Source: Ferrovibrio sp.
Lineage (GTDB): Bacteria > Pseudomonadota > Alphaproteobacteria > Ferrovibrionales > Ferrovibrionaceae
Assembly: GCF_017994015.1 (NCBI RefSeq)
Contig: NZ_JAGOLP010000022.1
Location: 1-50,870 of the forward strand
Direction: 5' to 3'
Length of the DNA: 50,870 bases
The first letter of the stretch is position 1; every line of letters starts with the position of its first letter. The notes beneath the pieces were generated by a model. The model ran no database searches, was not told the DNA's origin, and was given only the letters and a program-made list of their open reading frames with translations. The position numbers were made by a program, and so were the translations under genes. This document shows positions 44,921 to 50,870 of the stretch, piece after piece.

Positions 44921-45474
44921 ACGATCTGCCCAGCCTGCCGCCGGAGCCATCCGACGATGCGAATAATCGGAAACGCTGGCGTGTGCAGGGTCTGCCGGCC
45001 TCGCCGGCCGTGCGGTTTCTGATTGCGCTGGTTCTGGCGCCGCCTATCGGCTTGTTTGTTGCTCATGCGCCGATGCTGCTGCTGGTAGTGGCCGGGCCGC
45101 TCGGCTGGTCGCTGATGGCGGCCGGTTTTGCCCTGGCGCTCGGCGCGGCGGCGGTGATGTATGGCGCCATGTTTCTGCTTGGTCTGCCGCTGCTGGTGCT
45201 GCTGGCCTGGCGCCGGGTGCATCGGATTGGGCCTTATGGCCTCGCCGGGGCGCTGTCCGGCCTGCTCACCGGCCTGTGGCTGGCCGATTGGGTGGGGGCG
45301 CCCGGCAGCGATCCGGGCGGCATCGGCGCGGCTTTGCTTGGCATCGGCCTCGGCTTTTACGGCGCCTGGCTCGGCCTCTGCATGGGCTTGGTCGCCGGCT
45401 TCATCCTACTCGCCTATGAATTGCAGCAGCGCGCCCAAGCCGCGCATGGCGTAGTAATCATCGAGCGGGAGTAA
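44917..45474 (+). CDS. four-helix membrane protein, unknown
   Basis: A 185-residue membrane protein. An N-terminal cytoplasmic segment rich in Asp/Asn/Arg is followed by four or more helices full of Gly/Ala/Leu. Not recognised. The start is TTG at 44917, overlapping the stop of the YqaE peptide by four bases (TTGA), so translation is coupled. No other in-frame start is near the N-terminus. Confidence 0.7.
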   Translation: MNDLPSLPPEPSDDANNRKRWRVQGLPASPAVRFLIALVLAPPIGLFVAHAPMLLLVVAGPLGWSLMAAGFALALGAAAVMYGAMFLLGLPLLVLLAWRRVHRIGPYGLAGALSGLLTGLWLADWVGAPGSDPGGIGAALLGIGLGFYGAWLGLCMGLVAGFILLAYELQQRAQAAHGVVIIERE

Positions 45475-45583
45475 TGGCCCGGCATAGCTGCGCAAGTAAT
45501 TTTTTTCTCAATTTCAGGTGCTTGAAACCCTGGCGGCAGCCCTCCTAGACTTAGGGCGTAGCTGCTTAGCGGGGGGTGTTTTT

Positions 45584-46282
45584 ATGCGGCGGGTTCTTTT
45601 GGCGTTTTTGGCTGTTCTGGTTCTGGCTGCCTGCACCACTCGGGCACACCAGATCACCACAACCCTGAATCGCGATGCCGGCAAGCAGCCGACGATTGTC
45701 CTGATGCCGCTGGATGTGGAGTTGTCGATCCTGTCTGCTGCCGGCATGCCCGAGGTGCGGGCCGATTGGACCTCTGCCGCCAACTCGTTGCTGCTGGATG
45801 CGATCCGCGCCCAGAAGGATAGCCTCAACATCCGCATGGCGGTGTTTGAGGATGGTAAAGCCGATGCCGAGAAGCAGGACCTTGCGCATCAGCTTATCAA
45901 GCTGCATGGCGCGGTCGGCAATTCGATCCTGATCCATCAATACAATCCGCAATTCAGCCTACCGAGCAAGGGCAGTCAGTTCGATTGGAGCTTGGGGCCT
46001 TCCGCCAAGGTGCTGAAGGAAACCTATGATGCCGATTATGCGTTGTTTGTCTGGATGCGTGACAGCTATGCCGGCCCGGGCCGCGTCGCCTTGATGGTGG
46101 TGGGCGCTGCTTTTGGCATCGGCATTCCCGGCGGTGCGCAGGTCGGGTTTGCCTCGCTGGTTGATTTGTCGAGCGGCAATGTTGCTTGGTTTAACCTGCT
46201 GGCGCGTGGTTATGGCGATTTGCGCAGCCCGGAGGGGGCGACAAATGTTGCGACCACGCTAATGGCGCAGATGCCGAAATGA
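45584..46282 (+). CDS. lipoprotein of unknown function
   Basis: A 232-residue lipoprotein with the signal MRRVLLAFLAVLVLAAC (Cys17). The mature part has VLMPLDVELSILSAAGMPE near the start and a Gly-rich hydrophobic stretch RVALMVVGAAFGIGIPGG near 170, perhaps a membrane-inserting hairpin. No family recognised. The ATG at 45584 has GGGGGG upstream; the longer frame to 45518 is rejected. It overlaps the M48 peptidase gene by ATGA. Confidence 0.75.
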   Translation: MRRVLLAFLAVLVLAACTTRAHQITTTLNRDAGKQPTIVLMPLDVELSILSAAGMPEVRADWTSAANSLLLDAIRAQKDSLNIRMAVFEDGKADAEKQDLAHQLIKLHGAVGNSILIHQYNPQFSLPSKGSQFDWSLGPSAKVLKETYDADYALFVWMRDSYAGPGRVALMVVGAAFGIGIPGGAQVGFASLVDLSSGNVAWFNLLARGYGDLRSPEGATNVATTLMAQMPK

Positions 46283-47436
46283 CTCTGCTGCATCGGCGCA
46301 ATCTGCTGACCGGCCTGTGCGGCTGCGCCATGCTGGGTTTGTCCGGCTGTGTCACCACGATGGCGCAAGACGGCCCGATGCAGGTTGGTTACAAGCCGGC
46401 AGAGAATACCGACGAAGGCGGCCTTTGGCACATTGTGAACAAGGCTGAAGCCGATACCAGACGTTCACGCCACCTGATGCGTGACAAGGAATGGAATGAG
46501 TATCTGGTTGGCATCGTCAACCGGCTAGCCGGCGAACATGCCAAGGATATTCGGGTTTACCTGCTGCGTACCGCCCATTTCAATGCCACCATGGCGCCCA
46601 ATGGCATGATGCAGGTGTGGAGCGGCCTGCTGGTGCGGGTAGACGACGAAGCGCAGCTTGCCGCCGTGATCGGCCATGAAATTGGTCATTATATTCAGCG
46701 CCACTCGCTGGCACGGCTTCGCGCGGTGCGATCACGAGCTGATCTGGGTGTGTTCCTTAGCATGGGTTTCGGGCTGGCAGGCAGTGTTGCCGGCATGATG
46801 CTGATGGCGGATGCTTATGCCTTCACCCGCGATCAGGAACGTGAGGCCGATGCCATTGGCGTGGAATTGATGCAACGGGCCGGTTATACGCCGCTCGCTG
46901 CTTCCGAGGTCTGGCAGAATATCATTGCTGAAAATAGCGCGGACCCGAACAGAAAAGATGGCAACATATTGTTTGCCAGCCATCCGGGCAGCGAGGAGCG
47001 CAAGGACACATTGCGCAAGATGGCGGCAGACGCGCCCGCCGGTGAGCGGCATGCGGCGCGATATGCCGACGCCATGCGTTCGATCCGTGGCATGCTGCTG
47101 GAAGATGAAATCCGGCTGCGCCAGCCCGAACGCTCGCTGGTGGTGCTGGAGCGTTTGCTGAAAGCGGCGCCAGAGGATGGCGAATTGCATTTCTTCGTTG
47201 GTGAAGTGTATCGCTTGCGTGATGCTGATAAGGACCGTGACCTAGCAATGGCGGCGTATGACAAGGCTGCCGCAGGCGAAAGGCCGCCGCCAGCCTTGTA
47301 CCGGTCTATCGGCATGGTGGAGCAAAAACGCGGTAATGCTGGCGCCGCCAAGGTCGCTTTCAACCGGTATCTCGAATTGCAGCCGCAGGCTGAAGACCGC
47401 CTTCTGATTCAGAGACTCATGGAGCCGTTATCATGA
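46279..47436 (+). CDS. M48 family lipoprotein metallopeptidase with TPR tail (BepA/LoiP-like)
   Basis: A 385-residue protein with lipobox LGLSGC (Cys24), so it is membrane-anchored in the periplasm. The M48 peptidase domain has GHEIGHYIQRH (His133, Glu134, His137) and a third ligand Glu189 in READAIG, followed by a helical TPR-like C-terminus (about 280-385). It resembles BepA/YfgC, which matures or degrades outer-membrane proteins. It is coupled by ATGA overlaps to lipoproteins on both sides. Confidence 0.88.
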   Translation: MTLLHRRNLLTGLCGCAMLGLSGCVTTMAQDGPMQVGYKPAENTDEGGLWHIVNKAEADTRRSRHLMRDKEWNEYLVGIVNRLAGEHAKDIRVYLLRTAHFNATMAPNGMMQVWSGLLVRVDDEAQLAAVIGHEIGHYIQRHSLARLRAVRSRADLGVFLSMGFGLAGSVAGMMLMADAYAFTRDQEREADAIGVELMQRAGYTPLAASEVWQNIIAENSADPNRKDGNILFASHPGSEERKDTLRKMAADAPAGERHAARYADAMRSIRGMLLEDEIRLRQPERSLVVLERLLKAAPEDGELHFFVGEVYRLRDADKDRDLAMAAYDKAAAGERPPPALYRSIGMVEQKRGNAGAAKVAFNRYLELQPQAEDRLLIQRLMEPLS

Positions 47437-48032
47437 CGCTGACCGCGTTTTCACGTCCGCTTGCAGTAATGGTCCTTTTGCTGGGGCTGGCCGGTTGCGC
47501 CGCCTATTCCCTGGTATCGCCGGCCAAGGTGGCGGTGGCTGGCATGCAGGTGGATGTCGAACAGCCCTGGAACAAGGTCAATCAGCTTACGGTGACCAGT
47601 TCGGGCGCGATTGAGGTTTGGACGGCCGATGGCCCTGCCCTCAACACAATTATGTTCATCGGCGGCGCCCGGGATGGCGAGGTCGCGGTCAAGTCGAACA
47701 ATCCCAATGCCAGCGGGACTGCGATTTTCCGCGCCTCCATGTCGCCGGGCGAGATTGTCGAATTATGGGAAACCGTAATTGTGCAGCAGACCGGCACCAC
47801 AATCGCGAAAGGCAGCAATATCAAGCCGGTCAAGCATGGTGGTGTTGATGGCTTTACCTTCGATTTTGCCTATACCGGCAAAAACGAGGTGGAGCAGCAG
47901 GGCCTGGGCTATGCCGCTATCAAGGACAAACGGCTCTACATGATTTTCTTCAGTGGCACCAAGTTGCACCATTTTGGCAGCCGCCGCGCCAGCGTGGAAA
48001 AAATGATCGAGACGGTGCGTATCGCTGGCTGA
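47433..48032 (+). CDS. lipoprotein of unknown function
   Basis: A 199-residue lipoprotein with signal and lipobox LLGLAGC (Cys22). The mature part is a beta-rich domain (VDVEQPWNKVNQL, GAIEVWTADGPAL, FTFDFAYTG, LYMIFFSGTKLHHF). A family of small envelope lipoproteins is likely, but I cannot name it. It overlaps the M48 gene by ATGA, last of the three-gene unit. Confidence 0.75.
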   Translation: MTLTAFSRPLAVMVLLLGLAGCAAYSLVSPAKVAVAGMQVDVEQPWNKVNQLTVTSSGAIEVWTADGPALNTIMFIGGARDGEVAVKSNNPNASGTAIFRASMSPGEIVELWETVIVQQTGTTIAKGSNIKPVKHGGVDGFTFDFAYTGKNEVEQQGLGYAAIKDKRLYMIFFSGTKLHHFGSRRASVEKMIETVRIAG

Positions 48033-48115
48033 GCTGGGGCAGGCAGGTTGCTGCTTGCTTTCCACCCCGGATCGCATACATCCTGCTCGGCATAGTCTTA
48101 CCCCGGAGCCATGCC

Positions 48116-49333
48116 ATGACCCTTTCCCCCGCCGCTCTTGGCTGGCGCACGCCGCTGGTTGTTATCCTGGCCGGCTGCACTATCGCGCTGCTGAATTTTG
48201 GTGTCCGCTCCGGCTTCGGCCTGTTCATGGAGCCGATCAGCAGCGCCAATGGCTGGGGGCGTGAGGTCTTTGCGCTGGCGATTGCCGTGCAGACCGTGTT
48301 GTGGGGCTTCGGCCAGCCTTTTGCCGGCGCCTTTGCTGATCGTTATGGCTCGGGCCGCGTCTTGACCATAGGCGCCTTGTTCTACGCCCTGGGCGTGGCG
48401 CTGAGCTCGGTTTCCAGCACGCCGGGTGTGCTTAATCTCACCATGGGCGTTCTGGTTGGCATTGGCCTGGCCGGCACCTCCTTCACCGTGGCCCTGGCCG
48501 CCATTGCCCGCATGGTCAGCCCCGAGCGGCGCTCCTGGGCTTTGGGCCTGGGCACGGCAGCGGGTTCGCTGGGCCAATTCCTGATGGTGCCGCTGGGCGA
48601 GGCCTTCATTGCCGCTTATGGCTGGGCCTTTGCGCTGATCCTGCTCAGCCTGTTTGCCCTGGCGATCATCCCGCTTTCCACCGCCCTGGCCGGCAAGGCA
48701 CCGGAAGGCACCGGCCCGAAACAATCCATGGGCGAAGCCCTGCGCGAGGCCGGCAGCGCGCGCAGCTACTGGCTGCTGATCGCCGGCTTCTTCGTTTGCG
48801 GTTTCCATGTTTCCTTCATCCAGACCCATCTGCCGGCTTATGTGGTGGATCGTGGCCTTGATCCGCGCACCGGTGCCTGGGCGCTGGCCCTGGTTGGCCT
48901 GGCCAATGTGATCGGCTCCTACACTGCCGGTGTGCTGGGCGGCAAGCGCAGCAAGAAATACCTGCTCAGCTTCATCTATTTCGCCCGCGCCATCGTCATC
49001 ACAGTGTTTGTGCTGATGCCGATGACCCAGATCAGCGTGTTGATCTTCGCCTTCTGCATGGGGCTGTTGTGGCTCTCCACCGTGCCGCTTACCTCCGGCC
49101 TGGTGGCGCAGATTTTTGGTCCGCGCTACATGGCTACCCTGTTCGGCATTGTGTTTTTCAGCCACCAGGTTGGCGGCTTCCTGGGCGTCTGGCTTGGCGG
49201 CCTGCTGTTTGATCTCACCGGCTCGTATAATATCGTGTGGTGGATCAGCGCCGGGCTTGGCATCTTTTCGGCCATTGTGCATTTCCCGATTGACGAGCGC
49301 CCGCTGGTGCGTGTGGCGCCGGCTTCGGCCTAG
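48116..49333 (+). CDS. MFS transporter, OFA/monocarboxylate-like
   Basis: A 405-residue carrier with 12 membrane helices. It has RSGFGLFMEPISSANGWGRE, the motif FGQPFAGAFADRYGSGRVL and the second-half VFFSHQVGGFLGVWLGGLLFD, typical of the oxalate/formate antiporter and monocarboxylate (MCT) group. The solute is probably a small carboxylate; direction unknown. The ATG at 48116 has CCCCGGAG upstream. Confidence 0.87.
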   Translation: MTLSPAALGWRTPLVVILAGCTIALLNFGVRSGFGLFMEPISSANGWGREVFALAIAVQTVLWGFGQPFAGAFADRYGSGRVLTIGALFYALGVALSSVSSTPGVLNLTMGVLVGIGLAGTSFTVALAAIARMVSPERRSWALGLGTAAGSLGQFLMVPLGEAFIAAYGWAFALILLSLFALAIIPLSTALAGKAPEGTGPKQSMGEALREAGSARSYWLLIAGFFVCGFHVSFIQTHLPAYVVDRGLDPRTGAWALALVGLANVIGSYTAGVLGGKRSKKYLLSFIYFARAIVITVFVLMPMTQISVLIFAFCMGLLWLSTVPLTSGLVAQIFGPRYMATLFGIVFFSHQVGGFLGVWLGGLLFDLTGSYNIVWWISAGLGIFSAIVHFPIDERPLVRVAPASA

Positions 49334-49347
49334 GCGGCAAGCCGGCC

Positions 49348-49716
49348 ATGCGGTGGCATCTGCTTGCGGGCGGTTTTTTGCTGCTGGTGTTGCTGGCTTG
49401 GGGCTTCGGCCTGCGCGGCACACTGAGCCATGCCGAACTGCCCGATGAGGCCAGTGGCCGGCTGGTGGCGGTGTTTCCGCTACGCTATTCCGGCCAGGCC
49501 AGCTTCATCGCCGCCAGCAGCAGCGGCGGCGCTATCGCCCGCGAAGTCTGGCTGCCGAACATGCTGATTGTGCAGGATGCCGCGCCCGGCCTGGCGGCGC
49601 GGCTGCGGGCGGCCGGCGCCGTGGCGGTATATCCGGCGGCGCCGTTTGAGAGCTTTTCGCTCGCAGGCTGTACCGGTATGCCGCCAAAATCATTCCGACT
49701 GAACCGTTTAGGCTGA
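49348..49716 (+). CDS. small hypothetical protein with N-terminal membrane helix
   Basis: A 122-residue protein with one N-terminal helix (HLLAGGFLLLVLLAWGFGL) and a periplasmic tail. No family recognised. It starts 15 bases after the MFS stop and is likely cotranscribed. A hairpin at 49717-49753 follows its stop. Confidence 0.6.
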   Translation: MRWHLLAGGFLLLVLLAWGFGLRGTLSHAELPDEASGRLVAVFPLRYSGQASFIAASSSGGAIAREVWLPNMLIVQDAAPGLAARLRAAGAVAVYPAAPFESFSLAGCTGMPPKSFRLNRLG

Positions 49717-49786
49717 GTAGCCCCGCCTTGCATGCCGAGGCGTCGGGCGCTACGGTTGCAGGCAAGGGAAGGGAACCGGGGCAGCC

Positions 49787-50428
49787 GTGGCAGACGCGCC
49801 ACTTACCATCATCGTAGCAGACGATCATCCGCTGGTGCGTGAAGCACTGGCTGGTGCACTGCGTCAGGCGCTCAGCGGCGCCCAGGTGATCGGTGCCGCC
49901 AACCTGCACGAAGCCCGGGCCGAACTGGAGCGGCGCGATACTGTTGATCTGCTGATCCTTGATCTGGACATGCCCGGCATGGATGGCTTTGCCGGCCTGG
50001 CCGGGGTGCGTGCCAGCCATCCGGCGATTCCGGTGGCGATTGTGTCTTCCACCCGCGATCCGGCGGTGATGCGGCGGGCGATGGAGTTCGGCGCAGCCGC
50101 CTTTGTGCCGAAATCGGCGGCATTGGACACTATTTCATCGGCTCTGCAAGCGGTGCTGGATGGCGAGGTATGGCTGCCGGCGGAAGCCGAGGAAGTCGGC
50201 GCACCAGGGGATGATTTTGCCCGCCGCGTGGCCGAGTTGACGCCGCAGCAATTACGCGTGCTGGGCCTGCTGTCGCAAGGCAAGCTCAACAAGCAGATTG
50301 CGCATGAATTGTCGGTTGGCGAGGCCACAATCAAGGCGCATGTCACGGCAATTCTGAAAAAACTCGGTGTGCGCAGCCGTACTCAGGCGGTGATCCTGTC
50401 GCGGCGCTTCTCTGCCAGCGGCGAATAA
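49787..50428 (+). CDS. NarL/FixJ family response regulator
   Basis: A 213-residue two-component regulator. The receiver domain has DDH near 12-14, phospho-acceptor Asp59 (LILDLDMPGMDG) and Lys109. A linker leads to a LuxR-type helix-turn-helix (LTPQQLRVLGLL to KKLGVRSRTQAV, about 151-203). Phosphorylation should dimerise it for DNA binding. The start is GTG at 49787 with AAGGGAA upstream. It converges with a hybrid kinase gene whose end is visible, a likely partner. Confidence 0.9.
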   Translation: MADAPLTIIVADDHPLVREALAGALRQALSGAQVIGAANLHEARAELERRDTVDLLILDLDMPGMDGFAGLAGVRASHPAIPVAIVSSTRDPAVMRRAMEFGAAAFVPKSAALDTISSALQAVLDGEVWLPAEAEEVGAPGDDFARRVAELTPQQLRVLGLLSQGKLNKQIAHELSVGEATIKAHVTAILKKLGVRSRTQAVILSRRFSASGE

Positions 50429-50433
50429 GCCGT

Positions 50434-50870
50434 TTAGTCCCCGGTCGCATCGAGCTTGGTGGTCGGGTCGAGCGGCGGGCGCCAGCGCTGGCTGATCAGG
50501 GCGCGCAGCGCGGCCGGGCGCACCGGCTTGTGCAGCAGGTCGATATTGGCGGCCTGGCAGCGTCGGCGCAGGTCTTGCGCCCGGTCGGCAGTGATCAGCA
50601 CCGCCGGGATCGGCCGGCCCCAATCCTGGCGCAGCCGGGCAATCACTTCCAGCCCGTCCTGGCCATCGGGGCGGTCTTCCATGCCATCGCCAAGATGCAG
50701 GTCAGCCAGGATCATGTCTGGTCCGCGGCCACGTTGTGCAGCGGCCAGCCGGGCATTATCCAGGCTGTCCACCGCCGCCACATCGCAGCCCCAGCCTTGC
50801 ATCAGGGTTTGCATCGCCTCGCGCACGCCGGCTTCATTGTCAACGCAGAGCAGGAAACAGCCCTCCAGGC
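50434..50870 (-). CDS. hybrid histidine kinase, C-terminal receiver domain (partial)
   Basis: The gene continues past the right edge. The visible 144 codons encode a receiver domain starting FLLCVDNEAGVREAM, with phospho-acceptor Asp in ILADLHLGDG and the signalling Lys in LLHKPVRP. The stop is at 50434. A full receiver at the end of a chain of this kind usually follows a kinase core. Convergent five bases from the response regulator, so likely one phosphorelay. Confidence 0.8.
   Translation of the reverse strand, partial: LEGCFLLCVDNEAGVREAMQTLMQGWGCDVAAVDSLDNARLAAAQRGRGPDMILADLHLGDGMEDRPDGQDGLEVIARLRQDWGRPIPAVLITADRAQDLRRRCQAANIDLLHKPVRPAALRALISQRWRPPLDPTTKLDATGD

Noticed and set aside
48098..49423. 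A 441-codon minus-strand frame opposite the MFS carrier
   Set aside because: Translation is Gln/His/Ala/Gly-rich without domains; the plus-strand gene is a typical carrier.

Overview
The window reads as a stretch of a GC-rich alphaproteobacterial chromosome. Pointers to that group are an ethylmalonyl-CoA mutase of the MeaA type, an alphaproteobacterial-type GlnK, a Zur-box-controlled znu operon, and a steady high-GC codon bias. I see no phage, IS element, CRISPR array, rRNA or tRNA. Most of it is housekeeping and transport. The genus is not certain; a Rhodospirillales-like lineage is my inference.

Layout. 0.2-2.3 kb: meaA, with a possible divergent gene just leaving the left edge. 2.3-3.0 kb: an AT-rich island with a small Cys/His (zinc-finger-like) ORF and a secreted Lys/Ala-rich protein. 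3.2-6.1 kb: an M81 (MlrC-like) metallopeptidase followed by a TTC38-like TPR protein, then a ParDE toxin-antitoxin pair (6.1-6.7) and a BI-1/YccA membrane protein (6.8-7.5). 7.8-9.0 kb: a Bcr/CflA exporter. 9.0-14.3 kb: a surface-sugar cassette (GT-C glycosyltransferase, GT2 polyprenyl-phosphate glycosyltransferase, SMR-type flippase half, DegT aminotransferase, NAD-dependent epimerase). It resembles a reduced Arn pathway that would attach an amino-sugar via a polyprenyl phosphate. 14.9-19.1 kb: ugpBAEC glycerol-3-phosphate ABC importer with a hairpin between ugpB and ugpA. 19.3-24.4 kb: a YgjP-type metallopeptidase, a second Bcr/CflA exporter, a secreted alpha/beta hydrolase and a class A PBP.

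24.5-27.3 kb: a zinc-uptake operon: a perfect Zur-like palindrome, a tiny His-rich membrane protein, then znuC, znuB and znuA. 27.3-32.0 kb: a 1548-residue hybrid histidine kinase with five PAS modules plus REC and Hpt. 32.0-32.1 kb: a compact three-way-junction inverted repeat between the kinase and the convergent glnK. 32.7-34.4 kb: leuA, preceded by a Leu-rich 17-codon leader peptide and attenuator-like hairpins. 34.8-36.2 kb: scoAB ketone-body CoA transferase. 36.2-42.0 kb: small envelope proteins, an Old Yellow Enzyme, and a GST. 42.1-44.7 kb: an SDR of the 3-hydroxyacyl-CoA dehydrogenase type, mdh, and a YhhN lysoplasmalogenase. 44.7-49.7 kb: a Pmp3-like peptide, membrane proteins, an operon of two lipoproteins around an M48 peptidase, and an MFS carrier. 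49.8-50.9 kb: a NarL-type response regulator convergent with the C-terminal receiver domain of a kinase that leaves the right edge.

The central-carbon genes fit together. CoA transferase, the hydroxyacyl-CoA dehydrogenase, ethylmalonyl-CoA mutase and malate dehydrogenase would feed acetoacetate/acetyl-CoA-derived carbon through the ethylmalonyl-CoA pathway and TCA cycle. The strongest candidates for undescribed biology are the Arn-like cassette, the Zur-controlled His-rich peptide, the leuA leader, the three-way-junction element, and the lipoprotein/M48 operon.
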